Assembly (NCBI GenBank): GCA_028455995.1 | Contig: JABELC010000004.1 | Span: 930,001-994,000, forward strand | Direction of reading: 5' to 3' | Source of the DNA: Scleromitrula shiraiana | Lineage: Eukaryota; Ascomycota; Leotiomycetes; Helotiales; Sclerotiniaceae | Length of the DNA stretch: 64,000 nt | The notes under the pieces: model-generated | Seen by the model: only the letters and a program-made list of their open reading frames with translations | What the model was told of the DNA's origin: nothing | The model's database searches: none | Part shown: positions 22,273-32,859 of the stretch, piece after piece | Layout: each line of letters starts with the position of its first letter | Numbering within the stretch: position 1 is the first letter of the stretch | Program-made: the position numbers and the translations under genes

Positions 22273-23950
22273 CTAAACACTTCCTCCACTCTCCGTACTC
22301 CCCTCCTCCTTCCTCCTCAATCCCTCAATCCCGCTAACGTGTAAATCCCTCTCGATGCCACTTCTCGCCGCATTTCCGGAATGTGGTATCTCTGTCTCCT
22401 CTACCGTCCCATTGTCCCCATATCTTTTCCTACCAAACCCAGTCCCAGCACCTCCAGCAGTCATTTCCCGTTGGATAGGACCGCCTTGTTCGTAAACAGC
22501 TGTGTTTGCTGCTGCTGGAGAGGAGTCGAAATGGATTGGGATTGATTCACCGTCGGAGAGGAAGAGGTACCAACTTTTTATTTGGTGGTTAGTATTTCGA
22601 TGAGATGAGAGGGGAGAAAGTAAGTGAGAGGAGGATAGGAGGGGTGAGAGAAAAAGAAAAGAATATAAGAACACAAAACAGAAGGAATGGGAAAGAAGAC
22701 AGAGAATGGGGAAGATGGGAAGAAGAGAAAACATACTAAACAGCACCACAAAATAATCCACCACCAATGATATTACCAAGTAAGGAAGGAATCATAGATT
22801 TCCAGATGTAGTAGCGGACAGTTAGGGGAGCGGGTGCTTTAAGGAAGATGGCGAGGGGTATGAAGTACACTGGATTGGATGTCAATTGTCCGCTGTATGA
22901 AGATTGAATATTTGGTTGAGTAGGGCAAATTAAAGTGAAGTAGTGGAACGAGGGACTTGGCAGGGGAAATCTGCTTGGCGAATGCATGGCATTTGCTTGT
23001 ATGTGGTACCACCTTTGAACATACAATATGAATATGACGTTGAAACAAGAAAATGAATGGAAGGGAGAAACATGGAACATGGTGAAAGAAGACGAAAAGA
23101 AGATACTGACTATTAGCAATAACGTGATCAGTTCCCAAGCCAACGAAACACATAACTGGGAACCAGATTGCTACGATTTTGGAAATGACTTCACGGGAGG
23201 AGATAGCGAGGAAGACGGCCATGCAGACGAGCCAATTACCTGTTCGTCTGTGTTAGATGTGTTTGTTTTGAATGCGCGAATTGAGATCAGGAGAGAACAT
23301 ACACAAGATTCCCTTGAGGAAAATCTGATGCCATTCCGGTGTAACAGCCTTGGTTTTCGCAAAAGCAAGAGCTTCCTCTTTATAAGCTCCTGCTTCAAAT
23401 GTTCCGCCATCTGCAAGTTTATCAGTGTTTTTCTCCATTTCCAAACACAATCAAAAAGAATAGGTATGCCACTTACAGCCGGTCAAGACCGCCATAAAAA
23501 ACAAAGCACCCGCCAAATTCCCAAAAAAGCTCACAAACCAAGTCTTCAACAAATCCAAAATACTACACCTTCTATGCAACCAAGCCACCACACTATACAT
23601 ACAATAGCTCGTAAACAAATCCGCGCCCGTAAGTACAACCATGATTAAACCGACCGGGAACACCATGGCGGAGATGGTACGGATGAGACCGGGAGCATTG
23701 GTTTGGAACCAGGGAGAAGAGCTAGTGGAGAGCGCGAGGGCACATCCGAAGGAGATTAGACAGCCGCCCATGAAGGAGTTGATGAACATTTTGTCGATTC
23801 GCATGCGTGCTTTTTTGGCTCCGATACGAGAGACGAGCTCAGTTGTCTGAGTGTGCGAATGTTAGATTGAGATTTCATTTTATAGATTTCGTGCGCGGAG
23901 AATGCTAGAGACGATAATAAACCTACCTGAGCTGGAGTAAAGGCGTCCAT
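22273..23950 (-). CDS. Formate/nitrite transporter (FNT family)
   Basis: Six exons on the minus strand, 23950-23927, 23846-23477, 23410-23303, 23239-23111, 22869-22737 and 22573-22273, join in frame to 354 residues with GT-AG introns throughout. The sequence follows the FNT plan of six membrane helices: FINSFMGGCLISFGCAL, then GLIMVVLTGADLFTSYCMY, then WFVSFFGNLAGALFF, a periplasmic-side loop, WHQIFLKGILCNWLVCMAVF, and finally GNIIGGGLFCGAVYWYLF. The family moves formate, nitrite or related small anions as pentamers. The fungal members include the nitrite transporter NitA of Aspergillus, so nitrite uptake at the plasma membrane is likely but not proven. The hydrophilic C-terminal 90 residues hold Gly-rich and charged segments. 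No nitrate-assimilation gene is adjacent in the window. Confidence 0.92.
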
Positions 23951-25667
23951 GGCTTCGAATTGTATTCAAATTGATCCGAAATCTTGGTGTTATGATGAAC
24001 TACTCGCCGACAGAGAGAATTTAGCAAGGCCCGAGGTGTAAAAAAGTATGGATTATGGCCAAGACATAAATACAAAGCTTGTCCATGGCCATGGATTGGC
24101 GAGTCTTTATACCGTGTTGGTTGATTGCTGAGTATTGAGATAAGGCCCATCCCATCCTATTCGGCGTATTCGATCGGAAGCTTCCTAAAAAGTATAGAGT
24201 CTCGAACCTCAATATAAGACCCCTTCCGCACGATACCCGTCTTATTCGTTGAAGACGTTGCCGAGATCAAATAACCTAGTCGTTTCATGCGGAGAACCAT
24301 GCACATCTTCATTGCGGGATTGGCGCAAAAGCCAAGAACCGGTCTGTTTTATGGGGGTCCATTGTCTTTGCGAGAGTCTTGTGGGCTTAAGGAGATCGGA
24401 TAGGAATATGTTTTGTTGGTTGTTTTTTCCTGCGGGTGAGATTTATTAGATAGTTTGACTATAAATAAGGGGTGTACATTCATGAATTACAATCGATGCA
24501 ATAGATGGCATGAGAACTGTTGTATGCAAGAGATGGTTATATGAGATCCTCACCTCACATTTTACTCTGAATGATAGCTAGGAAACAAACTATATCTACG
24601 AAAATCACCTGAGTTATTGAACTCAAGCAACGGATTTAACCAAGGAGGCCGGAAACAACACAAATTTTCTAGTTCTTATGATGAAATATCCGCAACTGTT
24701 TCTGTAAAAACTAATGTATCTTTGTCCGCATCTGGGGTCAAATCCACTTGAATGTGGGGCGGGAATCTTGTCGAGCTTCCGCTGTCCTCCGCCCCCAGAT
24801 GGATATTTGATACTCATTGGATCAGTGTATTCATTCTTGGTGCCGTTCCGCAATCCGTCATAGGGGATAACAGCTGAAGTATAAGACACATTACTGGTAC
24901 AATGAACCAAGAAAAGTACATTCCTGTAAGAATTCTGGTCTTTCCTTATGGTAAGCTTTCGATGTAAATTCGATAAGCTGACGGCATAGAATGTGTCCAT
25001 GTATTGACTACTGCGACTGCAGAGCATGTTCAAATTCGTAGATATCTAGGTAGTTTGCGGCTCTTTACGGCTTCGAAAAGAACTGCCAATACTCGATTGG
25101 CTAACGACAAGGAGGGTACGCGCGCAGCATGGATAGTGAAAATTGTTTCCAAAGTAAAAGCGGGCCAATGTCAAATTTCACTTCCAGTCAGGATTGAATA
25201 CTGTATATCATGCTTGTTATAGTCATGTCCGCTTCCAGCGTAAGCCTAAGATCATGTAGTATGAGCTGTGCTGTATAGATTCCCTCATACGCAATAGTCT
25301 TCGAGAGTACGTATTATGGTTGTTTGCTGACAAGATGCGAAGTCCAAGTATCGGCTGGTACTATACATCGAGTAATGAATACACAATGCGTGCAAATAAG
25401 GATACCATTTGTACTAAGCAAAGTAGTAACATGAGGTTCGAGTCAATCGTACTAGGAGATTGAAATGCAGCAGGTCGGTCATGAAGTCCTCCCGATCGAT
25501 GTAAGTGGCATACCGGTACTTGAAAACCTCATGACTTTAGTATTTAACCAAACAACTATCACATTCATAAGACATATATCGAATTCTACCATAAAAGAAC
25601 CAAATTTTCAACGATAAGATAGATTTTTGCGCGTTTACAATTACTTCCCTAGAATGAAAAGCTAAAG
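23951..25667. other. 1.7-kb spacer without a supported gene
   Basis: Holds the promoter of the transporter gene on the left. A 136-codon minus frame at 24623-25033 has mixed composition but no start context, signal or known motif. I leave it unannotated. Confidence 0.5.
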
Positions 25668-25670
25668 CTA

Positions 25671-26546
25671 CCCTACGGTATCACCCATTCAGGGATTTCT
25701 TGAATATTATTCAAAGAAGGAAATTTTCATATTATAATTGAAATTTCAATTGTATTATAAATTGATTTTTAAAGAGTGATCTTATATTAATACAAATTCA
25801 ATTTAAATATTTAGGTTTATTTTAGATAATTATTTAATATTAGATTAATATAGAGTTTATATATAAAATTAATGTATTTTTATTTATATTTATATATAAA
25901 ATTATATTTATATATAAAATTAATATATATTAATAATTAATATATTTTATTATTTCTTAATTTAATTAATATATTAAAACTAATTTTGCATTTTTTTTAT
26001 TATTAATATATTCAAATTAATATTAATAATATATATAAAAAAATAATATAAATATATTTTTAAATTTTATAGAAAATTATTTATATTTTAATAAAATTAT
26101 TAATTTATAAAAAATGAAGTTGAAGTTAGTTAAAAGTAATTAAAGCTTTAAGTTAAGACTTTATAACTTAAAGCTATATTTATATAAATTAGATTAAATT
26201 GATAAAAAGTTAAATAAATTTTTAATTAATAAAAATTTATTAAAAAGTTATATAATTTTGTAATATAAAATTAATAATAAGGTTATTTTAAATATAGTTT
26301 TAAATTAATGTATTTTATTTGAATTTTATTTAAATTTTATTTGAAATTTATTTGAGGTTAATTTTTAAGTTTAAAAATTAATTTATATTATATAAAATTC
26401 AATTTTTAGTTAATTGCAAATTTAGTATATTAATGTTTAAAGTTTTAATATATTTAAACATTAAAATAACCGATTTCCTAAAGTTCATTTAGGGAAGTTA
26501 TTGAATTTTATTCAGGTTCGCTCCTTGAATACGTGATACCGTAGGG
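25671..26546. mobile_element. AT-saturated TIR element, probably RIP-mutated
   Basis: The 876-bp block begins CCCTACGGTATCAC and ends with the exact reverse complement GTGATACCGTAGGG. Both sides are flanked directly by CTA (25668-25670 and 26547-26549), a 3-bp target-site duplication. Imperfect inverted similarity continues inward (ATTCAGGG against ATTCAAGG). The interior is almost wholly A and T with no open frame of note. This is what RIP does to repeats in ascomycetes, though a non-coding AT-rich MITE would look alike. A 3-bp duplication suits PIF/Harbinger-like elements, but CTA is not their usual TWA target, so the superfamily is open. Confidence 0.8.
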
Positions 26547-26872
26547 CTACAGATGAAGCACATGAAGCTTTGACATTGCTTATGTAACTCACGTTGACTT
26601 CACTCTCTTGACCTTGACCAAACAACGCAACTTCCACTTGAGCATCGTGACTTCAAATTTCTATTGTCGAACCTTGTACTTTCTAATGTCAACAGCATGA
26701 TTCTCCTTTTGACCTTCCTCTCGAGTATGAATAGGAAATCTTCCTACAAAATGAATTTACTCGTGGGACGAAACCTCTACAATACATTACATCCCTACAT
26801 TCGCTTTTGGAATATCATTCATTCACAACCATCGTTAACCCAATTAATCACACAATTACACTCGTTTGAAAC
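26547..26872. other. Promoter side of the carboxylesterase-like gene
   Basis: Ordinary base composition resumes immediately after the element. A 70-codon frame ending at 26876 overlaps the downstream start by chance. Confidence 0.45.
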
Positions 26873-28066
26873 ATGAAGGGAACTTTGACTCTTTCAAAAT
26901 GTGTCAAGAAAATATTTAGAAAGACAAGTGGAAAGTCAGAGGAAGAGGGAAGTACTTTAATTTTAGAAGGGAATGCCCCCCTTGCAGAACACCCTTTTCT
27001 ACAATTAAAGGGACAAGGACAGGGGCAGGAAAAGGGACAGGAGGGGGAAAAGGTAGAGGAAAGGGAAGGGGAAAGGGAAAAGGATAATAAGAAGAAGGGG
27101 AAGGGGAAGGGGAAGGATTCCGACTCAGCAGATCGTGTTTTTTGTACTCATTCAGAGCCTCGTATCGTTTTACCAAAATCTGGCAAGCATGAGTCAACGC
27201 TCATTTTTTTGCACGAAAACGGTAGCTCTAATTTCCTTTGTTTCATGCGATTATTGCATAGGACTGAATTCCACCCGATAAAACTATCTGACATCTTTCC
27301 TGGTATGAAGTTTATTTTCCCTGGATCGAAGAAATATCGACTTCCACCTCGATCTGGTTGGGCAAGTTTTCTAAAAAAAGAGACGAACAGACCACTAACT
27401 GTTGGAAGATGGTTCAGGGAAGGGACATCTGGTGATGCGAAACAAATGATGGAAGCATACAAGTACCTACTTGAGATCGTTTCATTGGAAGTTGAAACCG
27501 TGGGCAAAGAAAATGTATTCCTTGGAGGACTTGATGAAGGCGGTACTATGGTATTACATTTCTTGCATCTTTGGCGTTCGCGTAAAAATCTTCGGAACAC
27601 TTCTTTGAAAGGAAAATTGCCTTGCGATGGCAAACTCTGCGTGTATCCTTCCGACGCACCCATTGAAGATCTCAACCAAAGCGTTGAAGAGAAAGAACGT
27701 GAATTAGGGCGTGATGTTATATTTTACATACAGGAGAGACTAGGTCTACTCGATGTTGAACGGGTACGGCCATGCATTGAAACGCCCTTATACATTGGAC
27801 GTGGACGTGAAGTTGAGATCTTTATATCTAAGCTGGGAGGTAAAGATGGGGCAACCTATGAGACAGCGGGGTTGATAGCTACATGGGAAGGATATTCCCC
27901 TGACACACCCCCTTCCTGGTACAGAGATCTGCATATACTGAAAGATTTTATGCTATTTATAGCTCGCGACTATGAAGGGGAAATCTCTCCTTCGGACCAA
28001 CGAAGAATTATCAACCTCTGTCGAAGAGATACGCCGAAAATTCTCTTCAGAAAAATAAACTGGTAA
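26873..28066 (+). CDS. Acyl-protein thioesterase-like protein without catalytic triad
   Basis: A single exon for 397 residues. After a basic N-terminus and a charged low-complexity tract (about 45-85, Gly/Gln then Lys/Glu/Gly repeats) comes an alpha/beta-hydrolase domain of the phospholipase/carboxylesterase (APT) type. Recognisable segments are ESTLIFLHENGSS (strand and oxyanion loop, normally LHGLGDS), MKFIFPGSKKYRLPPRSGW, and ENVFLGGLDEGGTMVLHF. The last is the nucleophile elbow, normally GGFSQGG. The Ser nucleophile position is Asp221. The later TP-x-x-x-GHG-x-x-D segment is TPLYIGRGREVE, losing the acid, and the GLGH histidine region reads WEGYSPDTPPSWY. The frame is intact over its whole length, so this looks like a maintained pseudoenzyme rather than a dead gene. 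Ligand or partner unknown. It lies next to the AT-rich element. Confidence 0.75.
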   Translation: MKGTLTLSKCVKKIFRKTSGKSEEEGSTLILEGNAPLAEHPFLQLKGQGQGQEKGQEGEKVEEREGEREKDNKKKGKGKGKDSDSADRVFCTHSEPRIVLPKSGKHESTLIFLHENGSSNFLCFMRLLHRTEFHPIKLSDIFPGMKFIFPGSKKYRLPPRSGWASFLKKETNRPLTVGRWFREGTSGDAKQMMEAYKYLLEIVSLEVETVGKENVFLGGLDEGGTMVLHFLHLWRSRKNLRNTSLKGKLPCDGKLCVYPSDAPIEDLNQSVEEKERELGRDVIFYIQERLGLLDVERVRPCIETPLYIGRGREVEIFISKLGGKDGATYETAGLIATWEGYSPDTPPSWYRDLHILKDFMLFIARDYEGEISPSDQRRIINLCRRDTPKILFRKINW

Positions 28067-29182
28067 AGGGGACAAGTTTGATGGAGATGCATTTATTCAT
28101 TTATCAAAGTCAGATAACACAACGGTTATCAATCCTAGGTTTTGTTCTATTTTCTGGTGAGTTTGTTACTTTTACAATATCAGATCAAACAATCACTGAT
28201 GTCTGTACTAGGCTAAAGCATCAATGAGGTAACGCACGAGAATAGTATCAACAGCTAGCTATCTGAGTATCAAGATTCTTCAAGGGGTGTTACGATCTAA
28301 CCTTCCTCTTTCGTTATTTCTCGTCCAGCGTCGTTTTCTGAAAGTACCACAGCAAAATATGGATAGGGTTTAACAGCAAATTCAATTATCACTGCCAATA
28401 TTATCCTGCAAATCCAATAGAGATCTCAGTAATGTGATTTTTGTGATCTACAAGCTCCTTCTACTGACAAAATGTATACACATGACGATAAGCATAAGTA
28501 TAAGCATAACCACCACCATCTTATCACCCCAGAACTCCACGAACTTCTCAATTATTAACTAGAAGCATGTTTCACCTATAATCCATAGTCAATTGATAAA
28601 GCTTGTCTTCGCATACCTATTTGCAAAAATCTCCCATTAACCAAAGCGGCAGGTGGGAGAAAATAGCCAAAACCTTCTACCACACATGTATTGATGTACA
28701 TCATTTGGTAGGTTCATATCTCTTGGTACATATCATTATGCCGCTATCGATCGTGGACCCTTAAGATTCTTGAGTCCCCGAGTTTTCGGGTTTGCATTTC
28801 TATTTTGGGAAGTTCGTCTTTGGGTCAAGGATCTTAGGGAAGAATTTTTGTGCTTGTGATTGTGATAAGACGTTTTATTATGATGCTTGGAGTTAAGTGA
28901 ATGCTAGAGATGCTTCTTCGACGATAAAGAACTTCGGAGAATACAGCATTTTGTCGCTGGATGCCGATTCTTGGAGTGAATTGAGAAGTGGGAGGCTTCA
29001 TAGTGAAAGTATCTTTGACTGGGTTCTAGGAACTATAAAGTCTCTGATTTCTTCATTATTGTATACCGACCCATCTTGAAGATTTATTGTATCGAACAAA
29101 TACTCTGCTAAGACAGTGGAGATTTGGGGAAAAATACATACTACACCTTCAACACTTCAAATCACCCTCCAATCCGTCCATC
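28067..29182. other. 1.1-kb spacer without a supported gene
   Basis: Only short frames. The last 150 bp are the leader of the nuclease gene. Confidence 0.5.
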
Positions 29183-30057
29183 ATGCTTTCATTACTCCTC
29201 CTTGCTCTACCCCTCCTCGCCAACGCTACTCCCGTTCTAGCCCCTACCGGTGTTCCCGCTACCTCAACAGCTAATACCGAACTTGCGACTCTTACTGTTG
29301 CAGCAGCTGGTTCTCAAGATGGTTATTCTCGTGATCTCTTCCCTACTGTACGTTACTCCTCTCTCCTATCTCCTCTACCTCTCTAACTCACCTCCCCACT
29401 CCTCTTCCTCACTCCCCTCTCCCCGCTCCCCACGACCCCCATCCTCTCAAACCCCCTCCACCCCTCTCCTACCCCTCACCCCCCCTACCCAGTGGATAAC
29501 CATATCCGGCACTTGCAACACCCGCGAAACCGTCCTCAAACGCGACGGCACCAATGTGGTAGTAGACAGTGCCTGTGCCGCCACATCCGGAACCAGGGTA
29601 TCCCCCTACGACGGCGCCACCTGGACCGCCGCCAGCGATCTCGATATCGATCATCTCGTGCCTTTGAGCAATGCTTGGAAAGCTGGTGCGAGCGCTTGGA
29701 CGACCGCCCAGAGACAGGCTTTTGCTAATGATCTTGTTAATCCTCAATTGCTTGCTGTGACGGATAATGTCAATGAGAGCAAGGGGGATAGTGGACCGGA
29801 GGATTGGAAGCCTAGTTTGAGTATGTTTCTTTTTTGCTTTTCGTTTCCTTTTTTAGGAGGGTGGGAAGTTGTTGTGGATAATGCAGTGGAGTGGTGTGGA
29901 TTGAGATATGAGATAACACATGCTAACTCAGTGGTGCTATCTAGCTTCTTACTGGTGTACATATGCCAAGATGTGGATTAAGGTTAAGTATGTATACAAG
30001 TTGACTATCACGAGTGCTGAGAAAACGGCATTGACTACTATGATGGCTACTTGTTAA
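29183..30057 (+). CDS. Secreted HNH-type nuclease (DUF1524-like)
   Basis: Three exons, 29183-29347, 29493-29820 and 29945-30057, join to 201 residues. Residues 1-17 (MLSLLLLALPLLANATP) form a signal peptide. The mature part has the secreted HNH signature: DLDIDHLVPLSNAWKAG carries the metal-binding Asp and catalytic His, followed by LVNPQLLAVTDNVNESKGD and PEDWKPS, then the C-terminal YWCTYAKMW. Four Cys (C76/C90-type and C-terminal pair) probably form disulphides. Proteins of this family are small extracellular endonucleases in fungi and actinobacteria and would degrade external DNA. The start fits because it places the signal peptide first; the upstream extension of the frame is not protein-like. 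Both introns have GTACG/GTATG donors. Confidence 0.88.
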
Positions 30058-30719
30058 GTTTGATGGATGGAGAGGAAAAGGGTGATGAAGGTGCAAAGAG
30101 AGATGGGAAGTAAAAGTTCTGGGATAGTGGGATATTATCTCGATTTGGGGATTTGCGATTTATTCTGGCTTGTGAGAGTGTGGGCAGTTTTAGTGGTTAT
30201 TTGGGATGATGAATTTTGTCGAGTGAATTTGGTGTGATGGATTGAGATTTTGACGCGATGTTGGGTTAGAGTAAGGAATTGTACTTGCACATTTAAAAGA
30301 CAATAGAATATGAACTTGCAAATGGATTGATTCTACCTCTTACCATACACTACAAAGAAGCCTCTATGACAGCTCTATTCTTAAGCTAAAAAGCAAGGGC
30401 GACAAAGAAAAAAAGAAACGATACTGCCATCCAATTTGCATGGTGATCTACGCCTATTCCGATCTACCAACTGAAATGGTAATCTTAAATACTAACATCA
30501 GTTTATCTCATGGAGGTATAACCAATAATTCATATCATCAGGCCATTGTTGATGCATACGTAGGAATGGATTCGGACCCATCCACAAAGGGAAATTTTGC
30601 CGATAATTCTCCCCCACACGATGTGCATGCTGCCAAAACTCATCGTGTTCTTGTCTAAATCTCTGTACTAGAGTTAGCAAATAATTCATCTATCTCAATG
30701 ATTCATCGAGAATACAAAA
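30058..30719. other. Spacer between convergent genes
   Basis: The nuclease gene and the following minus-strand gene converge here. No supported frame. Confidence 0.5.
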
Positions 30720-31253
30720 TCATACATTAGGACCATTATGGTTCCAATCCTTCCCCATCTTGGCAGGATCAATTCTATGGCCTCGAGCAAGCATCCTACT
30801 CATTCGAGCTGCTTCTTCTCTTGTGAATCTTGGATATTGTCCTGGAGTATCGCCAACACCTCGACCATCCCAATCGTGTTGTTTGTCCCATTCAACATAT
30901 TTTCGCGATTGTGGGTCATATCTCATAAATCCTCTAGATAGTTGACCAAATCCTGAACGGCCGTTTTTACCTCCACCCCGTTCTTCTAGGTCATGCAATC
31001 TTCGGTCATGATATGAATCCCTTTTGTGATGTTAGCAATTTTATATATTGTTGATTTATGTAGATTTCTTCAATTCTTACCAATTTCCCCACACATCTGG
31101 TGATATTGCCTTTTTGCTTTTCTCCCTTTGAATAAAGATATCAGGACCTCGATTAGTTAATACGTTATCTAATCTTCCCCAAAATCCTCGATGTCCCTTG
31201 CCTCGAAGACCATCTTTCGGCCAGACAAACTTCAATCTGTTTCTTTCTACCAT
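30720..31253 (-). CDS. Conserved-looking protein of unknown function
   Basis: Two exons, 31253-31081 and 31020-30720, join to 157 residues with intron GTAAG...AAAAG in phase. The protein is basic and rich in Gly, Arg, Trp and Asp: RNRLKFVWPKDGLRGKGHRG near the start, then NRGPDIFIQREKSKK, DSYHDRRLHDLEERGG, SRKYVEWDKQHDWDGRGVGD and RFTREEAARMSRMLARGH. There is no signal peptide or membrane segment. I do not recognise the family. The clean splice restoring an even composition on both sides, and the absence of low complexity, argue that it is real. The minus-strand frame at 30498-30689 just downstream is not part of it. Confidence 0.6.
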
Positions 31254-32859
31254 TGTACTGAGATATGAAATTGTATATTGATTAAAGACAAAAATGGTGA
31301 TTGTGAAAGATCTAACAATTTCGATGAAAGAAGAATAAATTTTCTCAACAATTACCAGTGCTTAATGATATATACTACAGATCCATAGCTTGAGAGTTTG
31401 AACATGATAGTCCGGTGGTAGCATTTGCTTGCCAGAAGAACTTTCAATCCTGTAAGGCGTACTTGTCCAGCGAAGAATTTGTTGGAGTTTTGTAACGATC
31501 AAGAGAGTCATAATCCCAGGTGATGATATATTTTAGATTGATTGTTCTGCAAACTACAGCAGTCTCAAAGCAATCTTCGATATTCATAGCATATAAATAG
31601 AAATCAGAGAACTCCCCTGACAGCCTGATATAGATATGGAAGTGTGAGAGTTTTGTAGGAGGTAAGTTGGTAGGATGATACAATTGCAATCAACAAACTT
31701 CTGTTGTGTATATTATCATCAGACGGATTGATGTGTTATGTGCTTAGGTTACCTCACCACCTAGGATGATTGACTAATTTTGACACATCTGTACTCCCTC
31801 AGGATGTATCTCGGGATTCAAAGATACAGTGTTGGTGTTTGTAACCTGACTGGAACGTAACAATAGACGGAGGGTAATTGAAATAAGGAAAAGGGGGATG
31901 AGTGTAATCAATAGACCTAGAGAGCTAGTTTTCAAAAAATGTGGAGGAAGAGAAGACAAGGTGCTAGTCATGGTCCGTGCGTCAACAACGCGGTAAGATG
32001 CTGTACTTCGCGTCTTCCTTCAAACTTCAATCCTTTTAATCGAGAAGAAGAAAAGTAAACAGATATAATAACAACAAACTTAAAACTTTCTCTCTCTTTC
32101 AGGTTCATCAGCCTTCGATTGTTGTCTCTCTCATCGTCGGTACATGACAACACCTATCAATTTTAACATCTTATCCTCTACCTACCTAGAAGAGTAACAA
32201 ATCAATTCGAGTACCAATTGAGCCCGAGTCCTACAACGATCTGCGAATGCGAATCTGCGCGTCGAATACGAAACCCATTCAACTTCCAAGACTCACCCAA
32301 ATATATATTAACTACATATGATACCCATTCACCATCGATAACATATCAATAAGAAAATCGTTACAACAACTGTCCAGTTCGCGTCAAACAGCCACAAAAT
32401 ACAACCTCTCAGAAGTCAACACCAACATACATTGAAAGGTCCTCATATATATTGGAGAATAACTGGGAGTTCTTGGGGTTATTTGGAATTCTTGGATAGT
32501 TTCTGCCTTTTGGATACCCTTTTCAGCATTATATCCTGCGAAAAATTGAATATAATTTGCGGTAAAACGGCGGATATCTTATCTTCTCAGCTTTGAGCTC
32601 TGGAACAGTTGAACACCTTAATACGTGATCAGCCACCTCTATTTTCACATGTGGATTACTATAGGAAGTAACATCCTTCACGAAATGACTTGAAAGGTTT
32701 CGTCTGTTGTATACAGAAACATCACATCCACTCGATCTCAGACGAGATTTATACACGTACCCAGGAAAAAGGATCAGTGTTATTTGGACATATTTAATGG
32801 TTTATTGAAGTCCACCAGGCTAGAAGATAGGTTGGAATTTTTCTAACTTTATACTAGCA
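31254..32859. other. 1.6-kb spacer, one possible micro-gene
   Basis: Holds the promoters of the unknown gene (left) and the sirtuin (right). Apart from a possible 65-codon frame at 31774-31971, listed separately, no frame is convincing. Confidence 0.5.
31774..31971 (-). CDS. Possible small single-pass membrane protein
   Basis: A 65-codon frame starting MTSTLSSLPPHFLKTSSLGL with one strong hydrophobic stretch (LLITLIPLFLISITLRLLL) followed by Arg and a polar tail. It would be a one-helix membrane protein. There is no homologue that I recognise, and a hydrophobic frame of this size can arise by chance from T-rich DNA, so the call is weak. Confidence 0.3.
   Translation of the reverse strand: MTSTLSSLPPHFLKTSSLGLLITLIPLFLISITLRLLLRSSQVTNTNTVSLNPEIHPEGVQMCQN

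Noticed and set aside
24623..25033. 136-codon minus frame
   Set aside because: Mixed composition but no motif, signal or splice partner; chance cannot be excluded, so not called.
25420..25470. GGTTCGAGTC resembling a tRNA T-loop
   Set aside because: The flanking bases do not pair into a T-stem and no acceptor or anticodon arm can be built around it.
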